From contig NZ_JAGJCB010000006.1 of assembly GCF_017814435.1 (NCBI RefSeq), positions 124,001 through 188,000 of the forward strand: a stretch of 64,000 nt of DNA, given 5' to 3'. This DNA is from Mariniflexile gromovii (lineage in GTDB: Bacteria > Bacteroidota > Bacteroidia > Flavobacteriales > Flavobacteriaceae). This document shows, one piece after another, positions 1-10,120 of this stretch; position 1 is the stretch's first letter, and each line of letters begins with the position of its first letter. The notes beneath the pieces were generated by a model that was not told the DNA's origin, ran no database searches, and saw nothing but the letters and a program-made list of their open reading frames with translations. A program made the position numbers and the translations under genes.

Positions 1-1047
1 TAACTGAACATTTAAATTCCACCATAAACTTGGCCACCCCGTATTTTTATAAAACGGACCCATTAAATCTAAAGCAGGACCATCAGCACGAGAACACGTA
101 GCCATTTTGTAAATTTGAATCCAATAAAAAGATTCCATTTTAGCATCTGGCATTGTTATAAATGACTTTTGATAGTAGTTATGCCACCAGTTTCTATGGG
201 CCGACTCTATGTTTTTTAAGGTTGCTGCTTTCGCATCATTAATGGTTTTAATAGCTACTTTTTCTGAAACATCAGCTTTAGGAACCTCATTTGCTATTGA
301 AACATATAATGTAGAATTATTTTCTGATGTTTTGTTCTCTGTCCATGCCGTTGCATAGTCGCCACCTGCCAATAAAGGCTGCGTACAAATTGAAATACCT
401 TTCTCAGACTTTACTATTGGGTTAGGGTTTGGTTTATAGTTTAATGTATGTGGATGATCAGGCTTTGCATACACACGAGGGGTTATCGGATTTCCTGCCA
501 TCCACTCCCATCTATACGATAACTTTTTATTCTGTTTCTTTTCTGTTGAATGAATTTCTATCACATTCATCATGCGATCATAAGGTGTGAAGGCACGAAA
601 CGTAATTTCACCTAAATCTGTATAAATAGTCCCTCTTACTTCAGCATTCCATAAATCTTGTCGAATAGATGCTGATTGAATTTTACCAACGGGATACAAT
701 GCCATTCTTCCAACATCCAATCGAGAAAAGTCATACAAACCAGTTCCTTTTACGCCCATAGAAGTCTTTTTATCGGGTGCACCTCTGTGGTCGGTAACAT
801 CTTGACGTCCCATATGAAAATCTATACGATTGTCTTCCATAGTGGCATAAATCATCATTCCCACTTGACCATTACCTGTAAATGCACCTTCGTTCCATTG
901 CAAAGGAATTTCTTCCCAAATCAAATCGTGCTGTGCCATAAAATTAGGCCAATCAATCTTGTTGGATTCTTGACCATTTACAGTAACGACCACACCAATA
1001 AAGATTATAAAAAAGATACTTTTTAAAAAACTGTTATTTTTCATCAT
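1..1047 (-). CDS. Secreted glycoside hydrolase, GH95-like/DUF5703-like (partial, C-terminus outside window)
   Basis: The reading frame is open from ATG at 1047 to the window edge, giving 349 residues without a stop. The N-terminus has a signal peptide (about 25 residues, ending VVVTVNGQ). After it comes WEEIPLQWNEGAFTGNGQVG, and near the cut the tryptophan-rich GWPSLWWNLNVQ, which resembles the N-terminal beta-sandwich and the start of the alpha/alpha barrel of GH95-like and DUF5703 proteins. That family match is from memory of motifs. The likely role is exo- or endo-cleavage of a polysaccharide in the periplasm or at the cell surface. It lies 43 bp downstream of the GH29 gene on the same strand, so the two are probably co-transcribed. 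The catalytic region is not in the window, so no active-site statement is possible. Confidence 0.62.
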   Translation of the reverse strand, partial: MMKNNSFLKSIFFIIFIGVVVTVNGQESNKIDWPNFMAQHDLIWEEIPLQWNEGAFTGNGQVGMMIYATMEDNRIDFHMGRQDVTDHRGAPDKKTSMGVKGTGLYDFSRLDVGRMALYPVGKIQSASIRQDLWNAEVRGTIYTDLGEITFRAFTPYDRMMNVIEIHSTEKKQNKKLSYRWEWMAGNPITPRVYAKPDHPHTLNYKPNPNPIVKSEKGISICTQPLLAGGDYATAWTENKTSENNSTLYVSIANEVPKADVSEKVAIKTINDAKAATLKNIESAHRNWWHNYYQKSFITMPDAKMESFYWIQIYKMATCSRADGPALDLMGPFYKNTGWPSLWWNLNVQL

Positions 1048-1090
1048 TAAAATGTTGATTTTATAAATATTATAATTGTACTTAAATTTT

Positions 1091-2842
1091 TTAATTCTGT
1101 TTTAATGTTACTTCTTTCAAATTAATAGTATGCCATTTTCCAGCTACGGGCATTAAAGAGAACTCATATTTACCAGCTTTATCAATATTGAAATCACCTA
1201 ACTCTACGGATTTAAAGCGTTTTAAATTTTCGCCACTTGCAGGAATTTTTACGGTTTTTGATTGTCCATTTAGGGTCACCATTATTTCAGTTTCCTTATT
1301 TCCAGAATAGCCTGCAACAACGTTTAAACTGCCTGGTTTATCAACTTCAAATGACCAATAAACACGTGCTGTTTCGCTGTCCCAACTTCCTACGCAATCT
1401 AAATGATCATCATATTGTGCACCGGGACCTTGTAAGTTTTCATATTGTGCTCTAACCGCTGGCAAGGTTACAATACCTGTTTCATCTTGACCCAGAGGTT
1501 TTTGAGGCAAGGCGTTGGGCATTTCCTTTAATTTTAAAACAATTACAGGTACTACGCTATCTGGTGCTTCACCGGTTAATTGCACTTGAATACCATCTTC
1601 AAAAGCATTGGTTTTAAACGTTCTTTTTTTATTAGCAAGTAAATAACAGGCTTCTACATTATTTTTAAGTCTTATTGGTAAGGAAGCGCCATCTTTCCAA
1701 TCGTAAACATGTAGATATAACAAACCTTTATTGTCAACGGTTTTCATGGTAATTCTACCCCACTCTGGAATATTGCTGGTTGGGCTTGCCTGCGTGCCGT
1801 AAATAGCTTCACTGTTTTCACGCATCCAGCCTCCAATAGCTTTTAAACGCTCGGTAGCTTCTGTTCTTAAAGTACCCTCACGTGTTGGACTCACATTCAA
1901 TAAGAAGTTACCTCCTTTACTACTTTGGTCAATTAAGTCGCGGATTAAAGTTTGAACCGAGTTAAAATTGTTATCATCGCTACGGTATCCCCAACTTCCA
2001 CTAATTGGTTTGCATAATTCCCAATATTTTGCTTCTGGTTGGTATCTTGGTCCGTTTCTTTCAAAGGTTTTATGATCGCCTGGGTAATCATCGCCCAAAC
2101 GATCGTTGGTGATAATTCTTGGTTGTAATGCGGTGGTGATATGATGTAAACTATCTACGACAGATTTGGTCATAGCTCGTGGCGTATCCCACCAAAAAAT
2201 GGCAATGGAGCCATATTCTGTTAATAGTTGTTTTACTTCCGGAAGCGCTTTTTCATATACATATTCGTCGCTACTTACACGCTTTAAATCTTTATCCCAA
2301 TTGTTTCCTAAACCACCTGGATGGTGCCAATCTTGAGCCTGTGAGTAATAAAATCCAAATTTAATCCCTTGTTCTTGACACGCTTTTGCTAATTCCTTTA
2401 ACACATCGCGTTTAAATGGTGTTGCATCAACAATATTATAATCGCTTGCTTTAGAATCGAACATTGAGAATCCATCATGGTGTTTTGCTGTAATCACCAT
2501 ATATTTCATACCGGCTTGTTTTGCCAAAGCAACAAATTCTTTAGCATTGAATTTTTCCGGATTGAATTCATCTGCAAATTTTTCATACTCCGCAATTTGA
2601 ATTCTACCTTTGTTCATAATCCACTCCGCACTATTGGTTTGGGCTTCACCTTTATAAAAACCTGCAGGTACGGTATAAATTCCCCAATGGATAAACATAC
2701 CAAAACGAGCTTCTTCCCACCAAGCCATGCGCTCTTTATCTGAAATCTCTTTTGTTTTTGTTAATTCAGGCTTCACAACTTTTTGCGCACATGCCGAACC
2801 AAAAACCAATACAACTAATACCCCACTAATGATTCTTTTCAT
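1091..2842 (-). CDS. Alpha-L-fucosidase, GH29, with C-terminal beta-sandwich
   Basis: This 583-residue exported enzyme should release terminal alpha-L-fucose from oligosaccharides. The signal peptide ends GSACAQ; cleavage after ACA, or lipidation at C18, are both possible. GH29 hallmarks are WWEEARFGMFIHWGIYTVPAG (about 41-61, split here by reading), KHHDGFSMF (120-128) and SIAIFWWDTP (212-221), where D219 is the predicted nucleophile. Residues about 460-583 form a separate domain containing YDDHLDCVGSWD and ending in a beta-rich stretch, probably a carbohydrate-binding or accessory sandwich. The gene is divergent from susC and carries a copy of the 30-bp PUL motif 113 bp upstream. It is the first gene of a short leftward unit with the partial hydrolase. 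Confidence 0.93.
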   Translation of the reverse strand: MKRIISGVLVVLVFGSACAQKVVKPELTKTKEISDKERMAWWEEARFGMFIHWGIYTVPAGFYKGEAQTNSAEWIMNKGRIQIAEYEKFADEFNPEKFNAKEFVALAKQAGMKYMVITAKHHDGFSMFDSKASDYNIVDATPFKRDVLKELAKACQEQGIKFGFYYSQAQDWHHPGGLGNNWDKDLKRVSSDEYVYEKALPEVKQLLTEYGSIAIFWWDTPRAMTKSVVDSLHHITTALQPRIITNDRLGDDYPGDHKTFERNGPRYQPEAKYWELCKPISGSWGYRSDDNNFNSVQTLIRDLIDQSSKGGNFLLNVSPTREGTLRTEATERLKAIGGWMRENSEAIYGTQASPTSNIPEWGRITMKTVDNKGLLYLHVYDWKDGASLPIRLKNNVEACYLLANKKRTFKTNAFEDGIQVQLTGEAPDSVVPVIVLKLKEMPNALPQKPLGQDETGIVTLPAVRAQYENLQGPGAQYDDHLDCVGSWDSETARVYWSFEVDKPGSLNVVAGYSGNKETEIMVTLNGQSKTVKIPASGENLKRFKSVELGDFNIDKAGKYEFSLMPVAGKWHTINLKEVTLKQN

Positions 2843-2955
2843 ACAAACTTCAATTTAACTTTTCAATTAATTTAGCTTAACATAAAGATGATTTCAACCT
2901 CCTTTACAATACAGTTTAAGCAAATACAATTTTAAAAACTACTACTGTCTTATTG

Positions 2956-2985
2956 TATAAATTATAAATCATTCCATATGAATTA
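2956..2985 (-). promoter_or_regulatory. Candidate PUL operator, site 1 (facing GH29)
   Basis: Read on the gene strand the site is TAATTCA, 7 bp, then TGATTTATAATTTATA. It fits the consensus TRATTYA, 7 bp, TGATTYATANTTTATA shared with three other sites in this locus. The first and last half-sites (TAATTCA and TAATTTA) are 21 bp apart, two helical turns, as expected for a dimeric AraC-type DNA-binding domain. It ends 113 bp before the GH29 start codon. Binding by the nearby hybrid regulator is inference. Confidence 0.65.
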
Positions 2986-3071
2986 TGGTGTGTTTTATAT
3001 TTTTTGGATATTTTTCTAAAGAGAGTTCTGCATGTTGCGTTTCTTTTCGGTAAAATCGAATAAATGAGCTA

Positions 3072-3101
3072 TAATTTATAAGAATTGATTTATAATTTAT
3101 A
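3072..3101 (+). promoter_or_regulatory. Candidate PUL operator, site 2 (facing susC)
   Basis: The plus strand reads TAATTTA (3072-3078), 7 bp, TGATTTATAATTTATA (3086-3101). It is a full match to the consensus built from the other three sites, in the same orientation relative to its gene. A 12-bp direct repeat TATAATTTATAA starts at 3070 and again at 3091, exactly 21 bp apart. The site ends 158 bp before the susC start. Confidence 0.65.
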
Positions 3102-3259
3102 ATTAGCAAAAAATATTATATCTAAAATTGCCTAACAACTAATAAGATGTTTTCTACTTCTAGTGTCACCAATTGTAATAATGTTTTTTGAGTCAATACT
3201 TATTACCACACTACTAACTGAAAACTTGTTAATTTATTAAATAAACTAAAACAAAATTT

Positions 3260-6200
3260 ATGATGAAACAAACACACAATCAGACACGTCTGAAAAATTT
3301 CAAAAGCCTATTTTGGATGATAGGCTTATTTGTATGCTTTATAACCACCAATGGTTATGCTAACGCTACAAAAGATCAAAACAGAACTATAACAGGAAAA
3401 GTCATTAGTGCTGATGACAACATGGGTATTCCCGGAGTTAATGTATTAGTTAAAGGAAGTAATACAGGGGCCGTAACCGATTTTGATGGGAATTACTCAA
3501 TTAATGTTCCAACTACCAACTCTGTATTGGTTTTCTCTTATATTGGTTTTAAATCAAAAGAAGTAACTGTAGGTAACAATACAACCATTAATGTAACATT
3601 AGAAGCTGATGTAGCTGCTTTAGATGAAGTTGTTGTAGTTGGATTTGGTTCTAGAAAGAAAGAATCTTTAACAGGTGCCATCGAGCAAGTAACCTCTGAG
3701 GTTTTTCAAGATAGAGCTATAACTAATACAGCCCTAGCTTTACAAGGGCAAACACCGGGCTTGGTGGTTACTAGAAATTCAGGAAGACCAGGTAATGATG
3801 ATATTGGTTTAAAAATTAGGGGAGCAACTTCAGTTAATGGTGGTAGTCCGCTAATAATTATTGATGGCGCACCTGTTTTTGATGACAGTGAATTTTATCA
3901 AATGAACCCTGATGATATAGAATCTATCAGTATACTTAAAGATGGGTCTGCCGCTATATATGGTTCTAGAGCTGCAAATGGTGTTATTTTGGTTACTACT
4001 AAAAAAGGTAAAGGAAAATTAACAGTTGAATATAATGGTAATACTAGATTTAATACACTAGGGCTTCGTGCGCCAGTAATATCCATGCAAAATTATGGTA
4101 AATTATGGTTGGAAGCTGTAGAGCAAGACGGTACAAATGATTATTGGGGCTGGAAATCAACAGAAAATGCGCAAAGAATGGCCAATGGTGAAGCAGGGTA
4201 TTATGAAACAAATTTTTGGGGAACTATTTATTTAGCACCATCAGATAGATATCTTGAATTGTATGGGCCAAATACTGGAACCCAACAAACCTTAAGTCTA
4301 TCAGGAGCTTCAGAGAGCGCAAGGTATCGTGCATCAGTAGGCTATGCTAACAATCAAGGTGCATTAAAAACTGCTTATGATGGCGCTAAGCAATATAATA
4401 TAAGGTTAAACACAGATTTTGATGTAACTGAAAAGTTTAATGTAGGCGTGGGCATCACATTTCAACGTGGTGTTACATCATCACCTTCTTCACAATTGCA
4501 ACAACGATTGGTTTCGAATGACCCCCCTCTTTTTCCTTCCAAAAATCCACTAGGACAATGGTATGCTAATTTTGGAATTACTGGGGGTGGTACAAACTCA
4601 ATTGCAGGAACTACCGATGGAGGTAGAGATGAGACTACCGAAGACTTAACAAAAATATCCTTGAATGGTACCTACGATATAGGTTATGGTTTTAGCATTA
4701 CTGGTAATGCCACTTATAATCAAATATCTTCCAGGAATGATAAAACCCTACTAACGGTTCCTCAATACGATTGGGAAGGTGCACTTGCTAAAAATCCTAT
4801 TAATAGCAGGTCGAGTATTGAAGTTGAAAATATCAGAAAATCATATCAAACCTACGGAGGGTTTTTAAATTATAAAACAACAATAAATAAACATACAATA
4901 GAAGGTATGGTTGGTCTAACCGCAGAATTAAATAATTACGATAGAGTATGGGCAAGAAGGTATGATATCCCTACCGGAGGACCCTATGACTTGAATGTAG
5001 CCACTGGTCTTGAGGATAACGAAGGTAATCAATACCAAGAAGGTCTATATTCTCAATTGACGAGAGTAAACTACGGTTTTGATGAAAGGTATTTATTAGA
5101 ATTAGTAGGTCGTCGAGATGGTTCTTCTAGATTTGATAAAGGGTTCAAGTATTCAACATTTGGAAGTGTATCTGCAGGCTGGAACATCCATAAAGAGACA
5201 TTCTTAGAAAACTTTGATCAGTTGAGTAATCTAAAACTACGTGCTAGTATAGGAACCACAGGAAATCAAGCAGGTATAGGTCGTTATGATTATGTTTCAA
5301 CCATAAGCCAAGGAACAACCGCTTTTGGTGCTTCACCTAGTTTGTATCCAACTGCTAACGTAAGTTCTATTACAACTAATTTGCGTACATGGGAAGAGGT
5401 TGAATTGAAAAATATAGGATTGGATTTTGGTTTTTTACAAAATAGACTTACGGGTGCTATAGATTTATTCGAAAAAAACAACAGAGGCATGTTAATACCT
5501 GTTGAGTATCCACAAACATTAGGAGGAAATGCTCCAACTACCAATTCTGGTCATTTAAGAACTAAGGGATGGGAAGTTGCTTTAAACTGGAGAGATACCA
5601 AAGGTGATTTTAGTTATAATATTGGAGTGAATTTAAGTGATAACAACAACAAGCTAATTTCTATGGAAGGTCAAACCACTGGAAATTACGGTTTGGTTCA
5701 AACTCGCGTAGGTTATCCCATAAATTCTTATTTTGCATATGAAACTGACGGTTTATTCCAAACACAAGCAGAGGTTGATGCTTACTATGATACTTATGGA
5801 GGTGCAGGTGAGATTCCAACAGAAGGTGGCACATCTGGACTTCGTATAGGAGATACTAGAAAAGTAGACTTAGATGGTAATGGTTACATAGATGATGTTG
5901 CACCCGAAGGTGGTGATGTAAAATTTGTAGGTGACAACCAATTACATTATGTGTTTGGTATCAATTTGGGTGCTCAATATAAAGGTTTTGATTTTACAGC
6001 ATTTTTTCAAGGAGCTCTAGAGCAAGTTGTATTTAGAGATGGTTTTCAAGCTTATCCTTTTGCACTTGTTTGGACAAACCAAACAGACGCTTATTTAGGT
6101 AAAACATGGACACCAGAAAATACGGGTGCTACTTACCCTAGGTTAACTACTAATGGTACTAGGTCTGGCTGGAACTGGCGTTATAATGATATTATACAGC

Positions 6201-6463
6201 AAGACAATAAATATATTCGTCTTAAAACAATTGTATTGGGATATACCTTACCAGAGAGTGTTACAAAAAAGTTGTCTATGGATAAAATACGTGTTTATTT
6301 TTCTGGTAATGATTTATTTGAGTTTTCTTCTGTAAAAGATGGCTATGATCCAGAATCTGGCAGTGTACCAACAAGTGTTGCAGGTCCTGATCCTTCAACT
6401 AGTAATAGAGAAATCTATCCATTTCAAAGAACTATGGCTTTCGGAGTTAATTTAACATTTTAA
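3260..6463 (+). CDS. SusC-like TonB-dependent outer-membrane glycan transporter
   Basis: This 1067-residue protein is the TonB-dependent porin of a SusCD glycan importer. After a signal region (to about residue 36) comes a carboxypeptidase-D-regulatory-like domain (about 42-116, TITGKVISADD and DFDGNYSINV). A TonB-box-like stretch LDEVVVVGFG (121-130) follows, then a plug domain with GSAAIYGSRAANGVILVTTKKG and a long beta-barrel ending MAFGVNLTF with a terminal Phe. It moves oligosaccharides across the outer membrane using TonB energy. It is 8 bp upstream of the susD gene and preceded by PUL motif site 2. The start is ATG at 3260; the second Met at 3263 is equally possible. Confidence 0.96.
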   Translation: MMKQTHNQTRLKNFKSLFWMIGLFVCFITTNGYANATKDQNRTITGKVISADDNMGIPGVNVLVKGSNTGAVTDFDGNYSINVPTTNSVLVFSYIGFKSKEVTVGNNTTINVTLEADVAALDEVVVVGFGSRKKESLTGAIEQVTSEVFQDRAITNTALALQGQTPGLVVTRNSGRPGNDDIGLKIRGATSVNGGSPLIIIDGAPVFDDSEFYQMNPDDIESISILKDGSAAIYGSRAANGVILVTTKKGKGKLTVEYNGNTRFNTLGLRAPVISMQNYGKLWLEAVEQDGTNDYWGWKSTENAQRMANGEAGYYETNFWGTIYLAPSDRYLELYGPNTGTQQTLSLSGASESARYRASVGYANNQGALKTAYDGAKQYNIRLNTDFDVTEKFNVGVGITFQRGVTSSPSSQLQQRLVSNDPPLFPSKNPLGQWYANFGITGGGTNSIAGTTDGGRDETTEDLTKISLNGTYDIGYGFSITGNATYNQISSRNDKTLLTVPQYDWEGALAKNPINSRSSIEVENIRKSYQTYGGFLNYKTTINKHTIEGMVGLTAELNNYDRVWARRYDIPTGGPYDLNVATGLEDNEGNQYQEGLYSQLTRVNYGFDERYLLELVGRRDGSSRFDKGFKYSTFGSVSAGWNIHKETFLENFDQLSNLKLRASIGTTGNQAGIGRYDYVSTISQGTTAFGASPSLYPTANVSSITTNLRTWEEVELKNIGLDFGFLQNRLTGAIDLFEKNNRGMLIPVEYPQTLGGNAPTTNSGHLRTKGWEVALNWRDTKGDFSYNIGVNLSDNNNKLISMEGQTTGNYGLVQTRVGYPINSYFAYETDGLFQTQAEVDAYYDTYGGAGEIPTEGGTSGLRIGDTRKVDLDGNGYIDDVAPEGGDVKFVGDNQLHYVFGINLGAQYKGFDFTAFFQGALEQVVFRDGFQAYPFALVWTNQTDAYLGKTWTPENTGATYPRLTTNGTRSGWNWRYNDIIQQDNKYIRLKTIVLGYTLPESVTKKLSMDKIRVYFSGNDLFEFSSVKDGYDPESGSVPTSVAGPDPSTSNREIYPFQRTMAFGVNLTF

Positions 6464-6471
6464 TCCAAGTT

Positions 6472-8283
6472 ATGAAGAAAATAATGAATAATTTAAAAAC
6501 AAAACAAATGAAAAAAATACTAATTTTATTTTCAGCAGTAATTCCATTACTCATGGGCTGCGAAAGTACTTTTTTAGATCTTGACCCCCTAGATGCGACA
6601 ACAGAGTCTGCTTTTTTTAATTCGCCTGATGATTTTGAAGCGGCAGCTAATAGTTTCTATAGAGGTTTACAATCACATTCGCCAAAAAATGCGTATGGTG
6701 GTGGTTCATGGAATAGCGGATTTGCTGATATCACTGATTTTGGAACAGATTTTACAGCTTGGGTGCAACCAGAGGGACAAGGTGCCACTACAGTTGGGAA
6801 TACAGATATCTATTGGCATAACTGGTATGGCTACCTTAGAGAGGTAAATATTCTATTAAAAAAGGCAGAAGAGTATAACGGTAACCCCTCAGATATTTCT
6901 AGACATGTAGCAGAGGCATACTTTTTTAGAGCATGGCATCATTTTTCTTTATTGAGACGTTTTGGTGGGGTGCCATTGGCAACTAAACTATTTGACGTAG
7001 GTGAAGAAGCACTTTATGGCCCTAGAAATAGCAGATATGAGGTAGTGGAACAAATATTGGCCGACTTAGATTTGGCTATGGCAACAGGCTTGCCAGACGT
7101 CATTCCCGACACCGAAATAGGAAAAATAGGAAAGTATGCGGCACAAGCCTTCAAAGCCGAGGTTTTGTTGTATGAAGCTACCTGGGAAAAATATGTTGGT
7201 ACTGATACCGATGGTGATGGTATTACCGTTGGTGCTGGTTCTGCAAAACCTTCAGGATATCCTACTGTAGATGCTATGCTTGATAGCGCTGTGCAAACTG
7301 CAAAATCTGTTATGGATAACGGAGGATATGAAATATGGAATCATAATGATGTACTAGACAATTTAAGCTATCGCCATTTATTTATTCTTGATGATGTAAG
7401 TAACAATGCTGGACTAGGAAAGTCTACCAATAAAGAATACATTATACAAAGTGTTTTTGACGGTGTGCTGCAAACACCTGGAGGTAATTTTTCTCATACC
7501 ACTGGTGGTAGAAATGCACCAACTCGTCATATATTAGATTTATTTTTGAGTTTAGATGGATTACCTATTGATAAATCGCCTCTATTTCAAGGCTATTATT
7601 TAATGACGGATCAATTTATTGATAGAGACTATAGAATGATATCCTATTTTGGAGAGAATCTTCCTGTCGGAGGTGGGTCTTTACCTATGACTGGAATTAG
7701 CAGCACAAGTTTATCACCAATAACTAATAGAAAGTTCAGAGCATATTCTTACCAAGACGGACGGGAAACATACAATTACCCACAATTACGTTATGCAGAA
7801 GTATTATTAACATATGCTGAAGCTTTATACGAAAGAGACGGAGCGATCTCGGATGCTGATTTAAACCTTTCTATCAATATACTGAGAGATAGAGCTGGGG
7901 TAGCGCATTTAACCAATGCTTTTGTTACTACAAATAACTTAGATATGTTGGAAGAAATTAGAAGAGAAAGATCTGTAGAATTATATATGGAAAATAATCG
8001 TTACAATGATTTGAAACGATGGGGTATTGCAGAAGAAGTCTTAGGACAAGATCTTATTGGTGAAGTCATTGAAGGAACCGAATATGAAACGAATCCCGCA
8101 TTGTATAATCCAGCTGCTTATATTTATGGTACCAAGAAAGTACAAACTGGCAAAGGTCTTCTTGATGCCGTAATTATTGATCCTGAAAATGTGAGAAACT
8201 TTAGTCAGAAAAACTATTTATTCCCTATACCTTCAGCACAGATTACGTTAAATCCAGCATTGAAACAAAACCCTGATTATTAA
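6472..8283 (+). CDS. SusD-like glycan-binding lipoprotein (RagB/SusD family)
   Basis: This is the surface lipoprotein partner of SusC that captures the glycan. Counted from 6472 it is 603 residues. The lipobox LLMGC ends at C30, which is long for a lipoprotein signal; starting at the internal ATG at 6508 (MKKILILF) would place the Cys at position 18, so 6508 is the more natural start. Family features include FFNSPDDFEAAANSFYRG, AEAYFFRAWHHFSLLRRFGGVPL, LRYAEVLLTYAEALYERDG, EEIRRERSVELYMENNRYNDLKRWG (in two parts) and the C-terminal LFPIPSAQITLNPALKQNP. It follows susC directly, so the two are co-transcribed, and a strong hairpin with a T-run follows. Confidence 0.95.
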   Translation: MKKIMNNLKTKQMKKILILFSAVIPLLMGCESTFLDLDPLDATTESAFFNSPDDFEAAANSFYRGLQSHSPKNAYGGGSWNSGFADITDFGTDFTAWVQPEGQGATTVGNTDIYWHNWYGYLREVNILLKKAEEYNGNPSDISRHVAEAYFFRAWHHFSLLRRFGGVPLATKLFDVGEEALYGPRNSRYEVVEQILADLDLAMATGLPDVIPDTEIGKIGKYAAQAFKAEVLLYEATWEKYVGTDTDGDGITVGAGSAKPSGYPTVDAMLDSAVQTAKSVMDNGGYEIWNHNDVLDNLSYRHLFILDDVSNNAGLGKSTNKEYIIQSVFDGVLQTPGGNFSHTTGGRNAPTRHILDLFLSLDGLPIDKSPLFQGYYLMTDQFIDRDYRMISYFGENLPVGGGSLPMTGISSTSLSPITNRKFRAYSYQDGRETYNYPQLRYAEVLLTYAEALYERDGAISDADLNLSINILRDRAGVAHLTNAFVTTNNLDMLEEIRRERSVELYMENNRYNDLKRWGIAEEVLGQDLIGEVIEGTEYETNPALYNPAAYIYGTKKVQTGKGLLDAVIIDPENVRNFSQKNYLFPIPSAQITLNPALKQNPDY

Positions 8284-8321
8284 AAATATTATATAATTTT
8301 GAGTTAGTAATTTAGTTTTTA

Positions 8322-8360
8322 AGCAGCTGTAAACCCTCAAGTTTACAGCTGTTTTTTTTC
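8322..8360 (+). terminator. Rho-independent terminator after susD
   Basis: An 11-bp perfect stem, CAGCTGTAAAC (8324-8334) with GTTTACAGCTG (8341-8351), has a 6-nt loop and is followed by an 8-T run. It lies about 40 bp past the susD stop on the same strand. Confidence 0.9.
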
Positions 8361-8704
8361 GAAAATAATCCTCAATAAAATGAAGAAAGCTTTCAGGCTT
8401 TTTTTCAAACTAAATCAATATAATAAGGATATTACCCCCACCAAATAAAAAACAAGCACTTGCTTAGGCATAAACTAAACCTATAAAACAAAACACTTTA
8501 TTGTTATAAAAACTATATCTATGAAAGAATATTTAAAGTCTCTAAGGAGTCCTATTTTTAAAACAAAACACAATTTACTACCATCGTATCCAAACCCCCA
8601 GTTACTTAGCTCTAATACACCTATTTTAGTTCATTTGAAACTAAACTAAGAAATCATCAATTAAACTAAATAAAAGGTTTAAAATATTAATTAAGGTACC
8701 ATAG
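8361..8704. other. Non-coding gap between convergent susD and GH88 genes
   Basis: This AT-rich stretch lies between two facing terminators. A 42-codon frame at 8521-8649 lacks any recognisable feature and was not called. I see no RNA gene or repeat here. Confidence 0.6.
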
Positions 8705-8734
8705 AAAAACCCTTTAAAACATAATTTTAAAGGG
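8705..8734 (-). terminator. Rho-independent terminator after GH88 gene 1
   Basis: The stem CCCTTTAAAA (8710-8719) with TTTTAAAGGG (8725-8734) has a 5-nt loop. On the minus strand it is followed by TTTTT. It lies 52 bp past the stop of the leftward GH88 gene. Confidence 0.82.
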
Positions 8735-8786
8735 CATCTCAAAATGAAACTAAGTTTCATAAACTAACTAAAATAACAAACTAACT

Positions 8787-10010
8787 CTAAATATTTTTAT
8801 TTTCAATTTTTCTTAATCTCAACAAGGCTTCCATAAAATAATAATCGGCATAAATAATTGGCACATCTATCTCAGAATTTTTAGGAAAATGTCCTGTAGA
8901 GTGCAATAAAAGTGCATCATTGGTATCACCGCTTAAATAAGTGTTAGAACTTAAATGGGTAATTAAATCTTTAGCTGCATTGAAATACTTTTCTTTTAAC
9001 TTTTCATCTTTTAATTGTTCAGATAATTCCAACATACCACAAGCTACAACTCCAGCTGCAGAAGCATCCTTTGGTGAATTAGGGATTTTAGGATCATCAA
9101 AATCCCAATAAGGAATGCCGTCTTCTGGTAAACGCTCTATAAAATGGTCAGCTAATTTTTGGGCCGTTGTTAAGAACTCCTCTTTACCTGTTTCACGGTA
9201 AGACATTGCGAAACCATAAATTCCCCATCCTTGACCTCTGGCCCACATGGAGTCATCTGCATAACCTTGGTGTGTTTTACCTTCAATAAATTCACCAGTT
9301 TTTTCGTCAAAACAAACAACATGAAAGATAGAATAATCTGGACGCACTAAACGTTTCATAGAAACTTCAGCATGACTTACGGCCATGTCGTATAGACTTT
9401 TATCACCTCCATTTTTAGCTGCCCAAAAAAGAAGCTCTAAATTCATCATATTATCAATAATGGTGTTGTGCTTAAACTCATGTTTCATTCCTGGCCAAGA
9501 CAAAATAGTACCTGCTTTAGGATTAAAAAGTGTCGCTAAAGTATCAGCCGCAGCCAATAAAACTTTTTTGTACTCTTCATTACCTGTAAGTCTATAGCCA
9601 TTACCATAACTACAGTAAACCATAAAACCCACATCATGGTTATCAGCTGGTGTATAAGCAATGGTTTTTAAAGGTGCAGTGAATTTTTCGGCTCCAGCCT
9701 TCAATGTTTCATCACCTGAATATTCATAAGCATACCAAAGTACCCCAGGCCAAAAACCAGAACACCAATCTCTTACATCTACAAAATTCCATTCTTTATG
9801 TCCTTTAGTAATATTTCTTGGAAAACTATCGGCATATTTTAAACTTTCTAAAACATCCTTAATCTTCAATACGCTTTTATCAAGCACAACCTCTTCATTA
9901 GTTTTTGTGGTTACCAATGCTGTATCAACATTTTCCTTTTTGTTTTGATTATTACAAGATAACAGGAATGTTATACATATAACCACTGAAGTAAGTTTAA
10001 AAATCCTCAT
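8787..10010 (-). CDS. GH88-type unsaturated glucuronyl hydrolase lipoprotein (paralog 1)
   Basis: This 407-residue protein should hydrolyse the 4,5-unsaturated uronic acid left at the non-reducing end by polysaccharide lyases. The signal ends in the lipobox LLSC with C19 as the lipidation site. The alpha/alpha-barrel motifs include DWCSGFWPGVLWYAYEY, NHDVGF (predicted catalytic D126) and HNTIIDNMMNLELLFWAAKNG (D186 in its middle), matching the two essential Asp of GH88. YADDSMWARGQGWGIYGFAM and DGIPYWDFDDP also fit. A close paralog of the same length lies at 13920-15143. The gene has a PUL motif copy 110 bp upstream and its own terminator, so it can be transcribed separately from the lyase gene. 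Confidence 0.93.
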   Translation of the reverse strand: MRIFKLTSVVICITFLLSCNNQNKKENVDTALVTTKTNEEVVLDKSVLKIKDVLESLKYADSFPRNITKGHKEWNFVDVRDWCSGFWPGVLWYAYEYSGDETLKAGAEKFTAPLKTIAYTPADNHDVGFMVYCSYGNGYRLTGNEEYKKVLLAAADTLATLFNPKAGTILSWPGMKHEFKHNTIIDNMMNLELLFWAAKNGGDKSLYDMAVSHAEVSMKRLVRPDYSIFHVVCFDEKTGEFIEGKTHQGYADDSMWARGQGWGIYGFAMSYRETGKEEFLTTAQKLADHFIERLPEDGIPYWDFDDPKIPNSPKDASAAGVVACGMLELSEQLKDEKLKEKYFNAAKDLITHLSSNTYLSGDTNDALLLHSTGHFPKNSEIDVPIIYADYYFMEALLRLRKIENKNI

Positions 10011-10120
10011 ATACTCTCTTTGTTTTTATTCTACTTGTTCTATAAATTTTTAAAAAAATACATATCTAAATTCTAGCTGTATGTTACTATGCAAGTATAT
10101 TAATACTTGTTTATATTGGA

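Larger units (their letters stand above)
2843..3259. other. Divergent intergenic region between GH29 and susC
   Basis: This 417-bp AT-rich region separates two divergent PUL transcription units. It contains two copies of the 30-bp motif listed separately (2956-2985 facing GH29 and 3072-3101 facing susC). I found no convincing TAnnTTTG element for either gene and no small ORF worth calling. Confidence 0.7.

Noticed and set aside
3061-3105. Possible tRNA-like or riboswitch structure from AT repeats before susC
   Set aside because: The repeats are explained by the 21-bp-spaced operator half-sites and show no stable GC-containing stem.
8521-8649. 42-codon frame with a YPNPQ string resembling T9SS type A tails
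   Set aside because: There is no signal peptide, no upstream gene of the same frame and no conserved length; the string alone is likely chance.
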